A stretch of 41,453 nt of DNA from Betaproteobacteria bacterium (GTDB lineage: Bacteria > Pseudomonadota > Gammaproteobacteria > Burkholderiales > Burkholderiaceae_C). The position numbers were made by a program, and so were the translations under genes. Every line of letters begins with the position of its first letter. Within the stretch, counting starts at the first letter, position 1. Below are positions 17,428 through 25,668 of this stretch, piece after piece. The stretch covers positions 1-41,453 of the forward strand of contig VGHR01000015.1 of assembly GCA_016868205.1 (NCBI GenBank). The letters run 5' to 3'. Under the pieces are notes generated by a model. The model was not told the origin of the DNA and did not search any database. It saw nothing but the letters and a program-made list of their open reading frames with translations.

Positions 17428-18669
17428 TCAGGACGCCAGACGCGTGGCGGCGTAGGGCGCCGGATCCAGGAAGCCAGGCTCGCCTGACACCATCTCAGCC
17501 AGCAACCGCCCTGCCACTGGCCCCAGGGTAAAGCCTTGGTGACCATGGCCAAAGTTAAACCACAGGCCGCGGTGTCGCGGCGCCGGCCCCATCACCGGCA
17601 ACATATCAGGCATGCAGGGCCGGCTGCCCATCCAGGCGGGCAGCGCCGACGGCCGTCCGAGGGTCACCAGGGCGCGTGCACAGGCCTCAGCTTGCGCCAA
17701 TTGCGTCGGCTGCGGCGCAGCATCGCGCAGGGCCAGCTCCGCACCTGTCGTCAGGCGCAGTCCGGCCCGCATCGGCACCAGGAGGTAACCCTTTTGCGCG
17801 TCGAATACCGGGCCCTTCAGTCGGTGAGCACCCTCGTAGTGCTGGTGATAGCCACGCTTGACGAACATCGGAAAACGGTACTCCAGAGGCTTGAGCAAAT
17901 CCTGCGACCAGGGCCCCTGGGCCACAACCACCTCGTGGGCCTGAACCAGCCCTTGCGAAGTGCGCAGGCTCCAGCCCTGAGCCTTCGGCTGCAGGGCCTG
18001 AACCTCGGCGCGCAAAAACTGCCCGCCCTGCGCGAGAAAGTCAGCGGCGTACCTTTGCACCAGCGCCCCTGGATCGAGCACCGACCAGGTCGAGGCATGA
18101 TGGATGGCGCCTGCCAAGCTCTGCTGCAAGCCCGGCTCGCGCTGCGCCAGCACCGCGCCGTCCTCCACCCGGTTGTCGATGCCCCAGGCACGGGCAAGTC
18201 GCTCGGCGTCCTGGGCGGCCCGCTCAAAAGCCGCCGCGGTGCGAAAGATCTTGCGGTAACCGCCGGTGTCAATCAAATCCTGAGCACCCGCCGAACGCAC
18301 CAGAGCCTCATGCTCGGTGATGCAAGCGGCGATCAGTGCGCCGTAGGACCTGGACAGCCGCGCATGACGATCGGACCGCGAATGCCAGGCATAGGCGAGC
18401 ACGCGGGTGAGCACATGCGGCAAGGCTGACGCCCGCCAGACGATATCAAAACCCTGGCCGGTGGCCACCTGCCAGATCTTGGCCCATTCCCTTGGGAAGG
18501 GGTAAGGCTCGGCGGCCTCGCGTTGTACCAGGCCCGCATTGCCGAAGGAGGTGGCCTGCCCCGGTTCGCCGCGATCGATGAGCACCACCTCATGCCCGCG
18601 CCGACGCAAATGCCAAGCCGTCGAAGTCCCGACCATGCCGGCGCCAATGACTACACAAGCTTTTGTCAT
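17428..18669 (-). CDS. FAD-dependent amino-acid dehydrogenase, DadA-like (413 aa)
   Basis: DAO-fold flavoprotein. The N-terminal FAD motif is VVIGAGMVGTSTAWHLRRRG (6-25). The C-terminal GSRPCMPDMLPVMGPAPRHRGLW and FGHGHQGFTLGPVAGRLLAEMV segments are typical of the small subunit of D-amino acid dehydrogenase and glycine/proline-type oxidases. The enzyme would oxidise an amine or D-amino acid to a keto acid and pass electrons to the respiratory chain. It starts 6 nt after the fused TRAP permease stop, so the transporter probably imports its substrate. Substrate unknown. Confidence 0.87.
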   Translation of the reverse strand: MTKACVVIGAGMVGTSTAWHLRRRGHEVVLIDRGEPGQATSFGNAGLVQREAAEPYPFPREWAKIWQVATGQGFDIVWRASALPHVLTRVLAYAWHSRSDRHARLSRSYGALIAACITEHEALVRSAGAQDLIDTGGYRKIFRTAAAFERAAQDAERLARAWGIDNRVEDGAVLAQREPGLQQSLAGAIHHASTWSVLDPGALVQRYAADFLAQGGQFLRAEVQALQPKAQGWSLRTSQGLVQAHEVVVAQGPWSQDLLKPLEYRFPMFVKRGYHQHYEGAHRLKGPVFDAQKGYLLVPMRAGLRLTTGAELALRDAAPQPTQLAQAEACARALVTLGRPSALPAWMGSRPCMPDMLPVMGPAPRHRGLWFNFGHGHQGFTLGPVAGRLLAEMVSGEPGFLDPAPYAATRLAS

Positions 18670-18675
18670 ACCGGC

Positions 18676-20856
18676 TCAAGTATCGCGGTCGCGCCACTGG
18701 CGAATCACAACGGGCGTCATCAAAACCAAGCCAAGCACCGACACCCAAAGCCCTGGCGCAACCAGACACAGAGCAGCGAGGTAGCCCAGGGCCTGCTCCC
18801 AGGGCTGCATACGGGTAAGCATGTATCGACTCAGGGTCGCTGCCAGCACAGTGATGCCCACAATGCAACCCGTGAAGGTCACAAAAAAGTCAGGCCAGTT
18901 AAACCCCTTGGCGACCAGCAGCAAAGAGGGTGAGAACACAAACACAAAGGGCACCAAGGCCTTGGCCAGCCCCAGCTTGAAGGCTTGGTTGCCCGTACGA
19001 AACGGATCGCCACCGGCCATGCCGGCGGCTGCATAGGCCGCCAGGGCCACCGGCGGCGTGATGTCGGCAAGCACCCCGTAATAAAACACAAAAAAATGCG
19101 CCACCAAGGGTTCCACGCCTAATTGCACCAAGGTCGGGGCGGCTACCGTCACCATGATGATGTAGTTGGCGGTGGTCGGAATGCCGCAGCCCATCAGGAT
19201 ACAAACCACGCCCGTCATGATGAGGGCGGCCAGCAAGGTCAGCGTTTGCATGCTGGTCCAACCGGCAGGAAGAACCATCGCGGCCCACCCGGCCGCCGTC
19301 TGCGACCACTGGGTGATGATGAAGCTGATCTTAAAGCCCACGCCAGTGAGCGTCACCACGCCAATGACAATACCCACCGTGGCTGCAGCCGCACCGACTG
19401 CCAACGCATATTTAGCGCCAGTTTCAAAGGCCTCAACCAAAACAGCAGCCTGGATACGGCCGCGCACCTGCGCCCACCGGTGCAAAGCCCACCACAGCAG
19501 CACACCGACTGTAAACAGGATCAACTTGATAGGCTCACTGTGCTGCCCCCAGTCCACAAAAGTGATCAGCCCCAGAAGGATATGCAGCAACAGCAAAGAC
19601 ATCCAATGCCTGGGCCGGTTAGCCTGCGCCTGGGTGGTCAGACCGACAATGACGCACGAGGCAATACCGGTAAACGCGGCCAGATAGGGCGTACGCCCCG
19701 ACACCAAAATACTGATGAGGAGGACCAGCGGAATCAGAGTGGGCCACCGCTGGCGCAAGGACTCCTTCAAGCGCGGCATTTCATCGTCGCTCAGACCTCG
19801 CAAGCCATCGCGTTTCGCCACGAAATGTACTTGCATGAAGACGCCGAAGAAATGCATGAATGCAGGGATCGCCGCAGCGGCAATGATGTTTTGATAGGGA
19901 ACATTAAGAAATTCCACCATCAGAAAAGCCGCAGCACCCAGGACGGGCGGCGTGATCTGCCCTCCGGTTGAGGCGGCCGCTTCAACCGCGCCGGCAAACT
20001 CGCGGCGATAGCCCACCCGGATCATGGCCGGAATGGTGAGGGAGCCCACCGTGACCGCATTGGCCACCGATGAGCCACTGAGCATGCCAAACATGGCCGA
20101 ACCAAACACGCTGACCTTCGCTGGACCGCCCGCATAACGCCCCGCCACGCTGGAGGCGATGTCGAGAAAGAGCTGCCCCAGGCCAATACGGGTGGCCAAG
20201 ACGCCGAACAGCACAAAATGGAAAACATAGGTGGCCACCACGCCCACCGCCACACCATAGATGCCCTGACTGGTGAGGTACTGGTGGTTGATCATCTGCG
20301 ACCACGTTGCCCCGGCATGCTTGAGCAAACCCGGAAAGTAGGGGCCCGCCAGAGCGTACAGCGTAAAGGCCAGCGCAATGAGAGGCAGCGGCCAGCCCAT
20401 AGAGCGGCGCGTCGCCTCCAACAGGGCAACAAAAAGAACGGATCCAAACAGAACATCCCAGAATCCCGGGTTACCGACCCGAAAGGCCAGGTCCTCAAAG
20501 ATCCAGGGGATGTACAGCACACTCAGGGCCACAGTCCCGGCCAGCAACCAGTCCAACAAAGGCACTCCACCCGGCGACAACCACGCGGACCGCCCGGGCT
20601 GCAGTTGCCCGCGCGCAGTTGCAGCAAAGACGAGAAAGATCAGGCCCAGAACAAAGGCCAGATGTACGCCGCGGTGCGTGGTCTCACGCAACAAACCGAA
20701 GCCGGCGGTGTAGAAATGAAACAGGGACAGGGCAATCAAAAGGCCGCGTACGATTGCCGCCGCCGGTGGCACCACCGGACGAAACCGCATGTCCGGATCA
20801 AACTTTTGTTCGAGTTCCTGCAAGCGCTGGGCGTCGAGTTCCTGGCTTGGATTCAT
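18676..20856 (-). CDS. Fused TRAP permease (DctQ-DctM type), TAXI system (726 aa)
   Basis: A single polypeptide of about 16 membrane segments that joins a four-helix DctQ-like part (to about residue 190) to a DctM-like core. The core carries FGSAMFGMLSGSSVANAVTVG, STGGQITPPVLGAAAFLM and GCGIPTTANYIIM, the hallmarks of TAXI-TRAP permeases. Such fused permeases work with TAXI-family binding proteins, and one is encoded directly upstream. The ATG at 20856 has a weak ribosome-binding site and lies 10 nt after a terminator-like hairpin, so translation and transcription into this gene are probably limited compared with the binding protein. Confidence 0.93.
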   Translation of the reverse strand: MNPSQELDAQRLQELEQKFDPDMRFRPVVPPAAAIVRGLLIALSLFHFYTAGFGLLRETTHRGVHLAFVLGLIFLVFAATARGQLQPGRSAWLSPGGVPLLDWLLAGTVALSVLYIPWIFEDLAFRVGNPGFWDVLFGSVLFVALLEATRRSMGWPLPLIALAFTLYALAGPYFPGLLKHAGATWSQMINHQYLTSQGIYGVAVGVVATYVFHFVLFGVLATRIGLGQLFLDIASSVAGRYAGGPAKVSVFGSAMFGMLSGSSVANAVTVGSLTIPAMIRVGYRREFAGAVEAAASTGGQITPPVLGAAAFLMVEFLNVPYQNIIAAAAIPAFMHFFGVFMQVHFVAKRDGLRGLSDDEMPRLKESLRQRWPTLIPLVLLISILVSGRTPYLAAFTGIASCVIVGLTTQAQANRPRHWMSLLLLHILLGLITFVDWGQHSEPIKLILFTVGVLLWWALHRWAQVRGRIQAAVLVEAFETGAKYALAVGAAAATVGIVIGVVTLTGVGFKISFIITQWSQTAAGWAAMVLPAGWTSMQTLTLLAALIMTGVVCILMGCGIPTTANYIIMVTVAAPTLVQLGVEPLVAHFFVFYYGVLADITPPVALAAYAAAGMAGGDPFRTGNQAFKLGLAKALVPFVFVFSPSLLLVAKGFNWPDFFVTFTGCIVGITVLAATLSRYMLTRMQPWEQALGYLAALCLVAPGLWVSVLGLVLMTPVVIRQWRDRDT

Positions 20857-20862
20857 GGCAAG

Positions 20863-20896
20863 AAAAGCGGGCCAAGTCCCCGAGGGACCGGCCCGC
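20863..20896 (-). terminator. Terminator-like hairpin between TAXI binding protein and permease
   Basis: GCGGGCC/GGCCCGC (outer) and GTCCC/GGGAC (inner) form a near-continuous 12-bp stem at 20867-20896; on the minus strand it is followed by TTTTC just before the permease start codon. It is the second case in this window of partial termination between binding protein and permease. Confidence 0.65.
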
Positions 20897-20938
20897 CGTC
20901 ATCCTTAAACAATACGAAGGGTGAGATCAGGGGCTTCT

Positions 20939-21892
20939 TTACTTGATCAGGCCCACCTCTTTGTAAAAACGCTCTGCTCCGGCATGGAAAGGAATGCCCA
21001 CCCCCGCTATTGCATTGGCTCGGGTGATTAACTTTCCCTTGGCATGACCCGCAGCCAAGCGGGCCTGCGTGGCATCGCTGTAGAGAGACTTGGTGATCTG
21101 ATAGACCGTCTCAGCGTCCATCTTGGCACTGGTCACCCACTGGGCGCCCACGGCCATGGTCGAGGCAGCCGGGACATCCTTGTAGGTGCCCGCCGGGATG
21201 GTGTCAACCGCGAGATAGGGGTTGGCCTTGCGCAGTGCCTCGGCCTGCGGACCCGTCAAGCTCACCAGTTCGATGCCGGTCCCACTGGAAGCCAATTCAG
21301 CAATCGCGCCGGCAGGCGCTCCGCCCACAAAGAAGAAGGCGTCGAGAGAACCGTCCTTGAGTTTGTCGGCTGCCTGATTAGGTTTAATGTAGTCCGGCTT
21401 GACATCGCTTTCCTTCAAACCCCAGGCCGCCAGTACTGCGCGGGCATTGACCAGCGTGCCCGAGCCCGGTTCATCGAGCGCCACGCGCTTACCCCTTAGA
21501 TCAGCCACCGTCTTGATGCCCGAGCCTTTCTTGACCACCAGATGAATACTCTCCGGGTATAGATTGGCAATCATGCGCAGGTCAGCCATGCGCGGCTTGC
21601 CCTCAAAGATGCCGGTGCCGGTAAAAGCCCAGGTGGCCACATCCGACTGCGAAAAACCCGACTCCATGGCGCCGCCCATAATGGCATTGACATTGGCCAC
21701 CGACCCATTGGAGGCCTGGGCCGTAACCACCAATTTTCCCGGCTGGCTCACTGAATTGGCAATCATGCCCCCCACCGGATAGTAGGTCCCTGCGGTCCCA
21801 CCGGTACCGATCCGAAAAAATTGCTGTGCCTGCGCACTCATCACAAAAGAGATCGACACACCCAACGCAAGGAGGAGACGGTGCGGTTTCAT
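20939..21892 (-). CDS. TAXI-family TRAP substrate-binding protein (317 aa)
   Basis: Periplasmic binding protein. Residues 1-22 form a signal peptide ending AQAQ. The mature start FFRIGTGGTAGTYYPVGG is the TAXI family signature, and later QSDVATWAF and KRVALDEPGSGT segments fit. TAXI proteins of known ligand bind glutamate-like and other small acids. ATG 21892 follows AAAGGAATTG. First gene of the operon with the fused permease and the DadA-like oxidoreductase, suggesting an amino-acid-like ligand. Confidence 0.93.
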   Translation of the reverse strand: MKPHRLLLALGVSISFVMSAQAQQFFRIGTGGTAGTYYPVGGMIANSVSQPGKLVVTAQASNGSVANVNAIMGGAMESGFSQSDVATWAFTGTGIFEGKPRMADLRMIANLYPESIHLVVKKGSGIKTVADLRGKRVALDEPGSGTLVNARAVLAAWGLKESDVKPDYIKPNQAADKLKDGSLDAFFFVGGAPAGAIAELASSGTGIELVSLTGPQAEALRKANPYLAVDTIPAGTYKDVPAASTMAVGAQWVTSAKMDAETVYQITKSLYSDATQARLAAGHAKGKLITRANAIAGVGIPFHAGAERFYKEVGLIK

Positions 21893-21916
21893 AAGCCAAT
21901 TCCTTTCAAAAGAGAG

Positions 21917-21930
21917 CGTGTTTTAACACG
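21917..21930. promoter_or_regulatory. Short inverted repeat upstream of the TAXI gene
   Basis: CGTGTT and AACACG are complementary around a TT centre, 25-38 bp upstream of the TAXI start. Its position suits an operator of this operon, but it could be a chance palindrome. Confidence 0.3.
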
Positions 21931-21948
21931 AAGGCACCAGGATAACAA

Positions 21949-22642
21949 TCAGGCGATCAACACCCCGCTGCTCAGCAATTGAGTGAGGTCGGTGTTCAAT
22001 GTGGCGCCCTCGAGCTCAATGATCTGCGTCACCGTCGAGGCCCCGGCTCCATCCACATCGATCGTCAGCCGACTGCTGTTGGCCATACCGTTGATCGTCA
22101 AACCGGTGGCCACACTCACCCAATCGGCCAGGGTACTGACGCCCGGGGTGTAGCCTTCCAAGAGATTGGTGATGTTGAGCCTGTCACCAACGCTGTCGTT
22201 CCAGGCTTTGAAGTCCTTGATCGTATCGGTCGCGCCCGTGCCAGCATCGCCCGATTGCCACACGAAGGTGTCGTTGTCGCGCAAGATGCGGTCAGTATCA
22301 AAGGAATATGTGATGTCGGTCACATCCGAAGTGCTCGTGATCGACCTGAAAGCCACCATATGGCTGGCAGTGTTGACCTCGTTGGCAGTGGCATTGGAGC
22401 TCCAACCGGTCAGCGTACCCGAGAAGGTGCCCCCAGTCACCGTTTTACCCGTCGACCCAGCCGCCAAGCCTCCAAAGGCGGTGGTGACAGCCGAGGCCGT
22501 CAGAGTGCTGTTGGCCGTCAAGGTCAGGCCGGCGATGGTGATGGACTGCCCGGCCGACAAATCGGTGAAGCGAAAAATACTGTTCTCGGTGACCCCGCTG
22601 CCTCCTTGATTGAGACGATCCTGAAAGCGCACCGTGCGCTAG
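21949..22642 (-). pseudogene. C-terminal remnant of a type I-secreted (RTX/adhesin-like) protein
   Basis: The readable frame (227 codons from GTG 22632) has no native start. It looks like the end of a large type I-secreted protein: GSGVTENSIFRFTDLSAGQSITIAGLT is a repeat-type segment, and GATDTIKDFKAWNDSVGDRL with IIELEGATLNTDLTQLLSSGVLIA is the C-terminal secretion domain. Just upstream an in-frame TAG lies in the CTAGCTAG sequence, where homology stops and a flavin-reductase remnant begins on the other strand. The gene has therefore lost its 5' part and is probably dead. It shares strand with the TAXI operon, 56 bp away. Confidence 0.75.
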
Positions 22643-22999
22643 CTAGGCTGCGATCACGCCTTTCCTGCCGATGTCAGCGAGCTCGCCGAGGTGGGACTGA
22701 CGCCCGTGCCCTCGCACAGCGTTCGACCCCCACGCATCCTGGAGGCACCGGTGGCCTTCGAGTGCGTGCTGCATGAAAAGCTCGAAACCGACAGCCGCTA
22801 TGTGTTCATCGGCCGCATCAAGCGGCTGGCCGCCAGAGACGGCCTGATCGACACCCAGGCCTGGCGTGTGAACCTGCGCGAGTACCACCCGGTTGGCCGC
22901 TTTGGCGCGAGCTTTTACACCCGCACCAATGAGCGCTTCTCGCTGTCCGATGACCAGCGCGAATCGGCGCCAGTGAGCACCGCCATCGACAAGCTGTGA
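22643..22999 (+). pseudogene. 3' remnant of a flavin reductase-like (FMN-binding split-barrel) gene
   Basis: From the codon after a TAG at 22640 the frame reads DHAFPADVSELAEVGLTPVPS and continues through APVAFECVLHEKLE and REYHPVGRFGASFYTRT, which is the second half of a DIM6/NTAB flavin-reductase family protein. The FMN-binding N-terminal half (about 90 residues) is missing. A GTG at 22691 could give 102 residues, but without the N-terminus the product should be inactive. The 3' end looks intact and is followed at once by the REP-like element. Confidence 0.75.
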
Positions 23000-23008
23000 A
23001 GGGAGGAG

Positions 23009-23097
23009 AAAGCCCCATCGCCGCGAGGGCGCGGCTCCCACAGAGTCCAAGCACCGAGTCCGATGGGGCTTTGTGGGAGCACCGCCCTCGGTGCGAT
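23009..23097. repeat. REP-like inverted pair (copies A and B)
   Basis: Copy A (23009-23042, minus orientation) reads GTGGGAGCCGCGCCCTCGCGGCGATG on its own strand. Copy B (23072-23097, plus) reads GTGGGAGC, then a GCACCG-CCCT-CGGTGC hairpin, then GATG. Both have the head GTGGGAG, a 6-bp stem with a CCCT loop, and a GATG tail. The pair also shares AAAGCCCC/GGGGCTTT between them, so the whole forms a large palindrome as in BIME elements. Confidence 0.7.
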
Positions 23098-23128
23098 GCG
23101 GCAGCTGATCAAGCACCGCGACCGATCA

Positions 23129-23162
23129 AAAGCCCCATCGCCGCGAGGGCGCGGCTCCCACA
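23129..23162 (-). repeat. REP-like sequence, copy C
   Basis: Identical over its hairpin to copy A (stem GCCGCG/CGCGGC, loop CCCT, head GTGGGAG). It is joined to copy B by a 31-bp linker containing CTGATCAAGCACCG, and runs straight into the 16-bp tandem array. Confidence 0.7.
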
Positions 23163-23288
23163 AGTGCAGGCTCCCACAAGTGCAGGCTCCCACAAGTGCA
23201 GGCTCCCACAAGTGCAGGCTCCCACAAGTGCAGGCTCCCACAAGTGCAGGCTCCTACAAGTGCCGTTCCTAGAGGTGCAGTTCCCACA
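23162..23288. repeat. 16-bp tandem array, eight units
   Basis: The unit AAGTGCAGGCTCCCAC repeats five times exactly from 23162, then once with one change, then two degenerate 15-bp units. On the minus strand each unit reads GTGGGAGCCTGCACTT, so it begins with the same GTGGGAGC head as the neighbouring REP-like sequences but lacks the hairpin. Copy number is likely to vary between strains. Confidence 0.9.
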
Positions 23289-23316
23289 GAGTCTGCCCAC
23301 AGGCTCCGATTGGGCT

Positions 23317-23344
23317 TTGTGGGAGCACCGCCCTCGGTGCGATG
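23317..23344 (+). repeat. REP-like sequence, copy D
   Basis: GTGGGAGCACCG-CCCT-CGGTGCGATG, identical to copy B through the hairpin, followed by GCGGCGACTGATCAAACACC, the same tail found after copies B, E and G. It closes the first composite element, 97 bp before the next gene. Confidence 0.7.
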
Positions 23345-23440
23345 CGGCGACTGATCAAACACCGCCCCTCCCGTCAAGATGCTCCACAATCGGTCTGGCA
23401 AAGCCGCTGATGAGATTGCCCTCTGTGCTGGAGAGAGCCC

Positions 23441-23788
23441 ATGGATGACGACCACTTTGAGATTTTTGATCTACGCGTCGATGTCGTAGGTCCTGCCGAC
23501 CAAGCCATTTACTGCGGTGCTCGCCTAGGCGACCATTTCGAGGTTCGCGGCGAGATGTTGCACTTTCCACCCGGCCAGGGCTTTTCGATGTACTCGCTGG
23601 CGGCCATCTTGCCACTGCTGGCGGCCAAGCAGCGCGTCACCGACCCCCATGACTGGATGAGCACCGACAGTGAGATCGCCTGCCCCGATCCCCACTGCCC
23701 CACCCGCTTTCGCATCACCCGCCTGCAAAAAAGGCGCTTTTCGCACAGCCAAACGACCGCCGTGCCCTTGAATCAGGAGTCCCCATGA
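23441..23788 (+). CDS. TIGR04076-family small protein (115 aa)
   Basis: Small soluble protein with the profile FEIFDLRVDVV, GDHFEVRGEML and FPPGQGFSMYSLAAILPLLAAKQR, which I recognise as TIGR04076. Family function is unknown; members often neighbour oxidoreductases. Two cysteines in CPDPHC near residue 81 may bind metal. ATG 23441 follows GGAGAGAG. The stop overlaps the aldo/keto reductase start (ATGA), so the two proteins are translationally coupled and probably work together. Confidence 0.75.
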   Translation: MDDDHFEIFDLRVDVVGPADQAIYCGARLGDHFEVRGEMLHFPPGQGFSMYSLAAILPLLAAKQRVTDPHDWMSTDSEIACPDPHCPTRFRITRLQKRRFSHSQTTAVPLNQESP

Positions 23789-24828
23789 GCGCCGCAAACA
23801 CCGTCAGCCATCGCAGCTTGGGACCGGGCTATCAGATCCCACGCCTGATCCGCGGCGGCTGGCAACTGGCCGGCGACCACGGCCCGGTGCTGGCACAGCG
23901 CGCCGTCGAGGACATGGCCCTGTTCGCGCAAGCCGGACTCAACACCTTTGACTGCGCCGACATCTACACCGGGGTGGAAGAGATGATCGGACAGTACCGG
24001 CTGCGCGACCCGTCACTTCAAGTGCACACCAAGTTCGTGCCGGATCTGGCCATGCTGCATCAGGTCGATGAGGCCTATGTTCGGGGGGTACACCAGCGCT
24101 CGCTGCAGCGCCTCCATGCGCAAAGGCTGGATTTGGTGCAGTTTCACTGGTGGGACTATGCAGCCGGCGACTTGGTCAATGCAGCTGGCCACCTGCTGAC
24201 GCTGCAGCGCGAGGGCAGCCTGCGCTTGATCGGCGGCACCAACTTCAATACCGAACAGACCCAACGCATGCTCGATGCCGGCATACCGGTGGCGACCATG
24301 CAGGTGCAGTACTCCCTGCTGGATCGCCGTCCCAGCGGGCAGATGACCGCGCTGTGCGCGCAGTCGGGCATGCAGCTGCTGTGCTATGGCACGCTGGCCG
24401 GCGGTTTCTTGACTTCGGCTTGGTTGGGCCAGAGCGAGCCGGCGCTGGAGAGTTTGAGCAATCGCTCGCTGATCAAATACAAGCTGGTGATTGACGACTT
24501 TGGTGGCTGGGCACTGTTCCAGGACCTGCTCCAAGCCCTGGCTCAAGTAGCCGAACGCCACGGCGTGGCCCTGTCGAGCGTGGCCACCCGCTGGGTGCTC
24601 GATCAGCCGCAGGTGGCCGCGGCCATCGTCGGTGCGCGCTACGCGGTGCACCTGCCGCAGATGCTGGAGGTGTTTTCACTGCAGCTCGATCAGCGCGATC
24701 TCGATGCGCTGGCCCAGGTGCTGGGGCGCAGCCAGCCGCTGGCCGGCGACGTCTACGACCTTGAGCGCGACCGCCAGGGGCGGCACGGCCGGATCATGAA
24801 ATACAACCTCAGTCAGGCGGGCGTCTGA
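23785..24828 (+). CDS. Aldo/keto reductase (347 aa)
   Basis: TIM-barrel NAD(P)H-dependent oxidoreductase. The catalytic tetrad appears as Asp56 and Tyr61 (FDCADIY), Lys83 (HTKFVP) and His121 (QFHWWDY); the C-terminal AAIVGARYAVHL matches the nucleotide-binding part. The QFHWWDY segment and YGTLAGGFLTSAWLGQSEP are shared almost word for word with the reductase half of the fusion protein at 31101, so the two are paralogues. Substrate unknown. It lies between the TIGR04076 gene (overlap 4 nt) and a Crp/Fnr regulator (13 nt). Confidence 0.9.
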   Translation: MSAANTVSHRSLGPGYQIPRLIRGGWQLAGDHGPVLAQRAVEDMALFAQAGLNTFDCADIYTGVEEMIGQYRLRDPSLQVHTKFVPDLAMLHQVDEAYVRGVHQRSLQRLHAQRLDLVQFHWWDYAAGDLVNAAGHLLTLQREGSLRLIGGTNFNTEQTQRMLDAGIPVATMQVQYSLLDRRPSGQMTALCAQSGMQLLCYGTLAGGFLTSAWLGQSEPALESLSNRSLIKYKLVIDDFGGWALFQDLLQALAQVAERHGVALSSVATRWVLDQPQVAAAIVGARYAVHLPQMLEVFSLQLDQRDLDALAQVLGRSQPLAGDVYDLERDRQGRHGRIMKYNLSQAGV

Positions 24829-24841
24829 GTCCTGCCCCGCC

Positions 24842-25576
24842 ATGCGAGCCACCGCCAGCGCACCGATCGGCTTTGATCTGCACAGCCAACCGGCGGCATC
24901 GCCGTTTGTGTCGGCCTGGCTGGCCGACCTGAAATACGCGTGGGCTGACATGACCGAGGGCGCGCGCACCGTCTCGCTGAAGAAAGACCAGGTCTTGTTC
25001 CACCAGGGTCAGGCGGCGCAGGCGGTGTATGTGATCGAAGAAGGCCGGGTGCGGCTGTCATCCTTCTCGATCGACGGCCGTGAACGCCACCTGATGATTC
25101 TGGGCAGCCATGGCCTGGTCGGCGATTGCGGCTGGCCCCACAGCGAGCGTTACACCGTCAGCGCGCTGGCCTCCAGCGAGGTGCGTTTGCGGGTGGTAGA
25201 CATGCCGCGTTTTGCAGCCGCACTCCATGAGCAGCCACTGCTGACCCAGCAGCACCGTGCGCTGAGCAGCCGGCGCCTGTGCGTGCTGCTGCAGCAGCTC
25301 GAATTGCAGGCCCACAACAGCGCCGGTCGGCGGATCTGTCATCACCTGCTGGGTCTGCTGCATGCCTATGGCAGCCCCTCGCAGCAAGGTCTGCGCATCG
25401 GCATCAGCTTTACCCAGCAAGAGATGGGCAACATCTGCGGGCTGTCGCGGGTCAGCGTGGCCTATGTGTTTTCCAGGCTGGAAAGGCAAGGCGTGATCGC
25501 GCGCCAGCAGCGCCACCTGATCGTGTTGCGGCCCGATCAGCTCGAGCGTGAAGCCAGCGGCCTGGGCGAGCCTTGA
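24842..25576 (+). CDS. Crp/Fnr-family transcriptional regulator (244 aa)
   Basis: The N-terminal cyclic-nucleotide-binding-type barrel runs through VLFHQGQAAQAVYVIEEGRVRL and a linker dimerisation helix follows (about 135-170). The C-terminal helix-turn-helix is FTQQEMGNICGLSRVSVAYVFSRLERQG. No N-terminal cysteine cluster like that of oxygen-sensing Fnr is seen, so the signal may be a small ligand or haem. It is the last gene of the three-gene operon and may control it or the nearby hyu and kyn operons; no binding site was identified with confidence. Confidence 0.9.
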   Translation: MRATASAPIGFDLHSQPAASPFVSAWLADLKYAWADMTEGARTVSLKKDQVLFHQGQAAQAVYVIEEGRVRLSSFSIDGRERHLMILGSHGLVGDCGWPHSERYTVSALASSEVRLRVVDMPRFAAALHEQPLLTQQHRALSSRRLCVLLQQLELQAHNSAGRRICHHLLGLLHAYGSPSQQGLRIGISFTQQEMGNICGLSRVSVAYVFSRLERQGVIARQQRHLIVLRPDQLEREASGLGEP

Positions 25577-25643
25577 GCGGCAAGCGATCCCCTTTCGCCC
25601 CGAGCTGAGCGATCAACGCTGCCGCAGAGCTGTGGTCGGCACC

Positions 25644-25663
25644 GCCCAGACGCCTGTCTGGGC
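25644..25663. terminator. Perfect 8-bp hairpin between convergent genes
   Basis: GCCCAGAC and GTCTGGGC pair around a GCCT loop. It lies between the crp-type gene and the end of the convergent exported-protein gene. There is no U-run in either direction, so it would be a weak or factor-assisted terminator. Confidence 0.4.
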
Positions 25664-25668
25664 CAGCG

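Noticed and set aside
23162..23288. Possible CRISPR array
   Set aside because: The units are 16 bp, directly adjoining and without spacers; no cas gene is near.
22996..23448. Open frames with 16-residue protein repeats through the tandem array
   Set aside because: A 16-bp DNA repeat read in any frame gives a 16-residue protein repeat. Frames on both strands are open through it, so it is not evidence for a gene.
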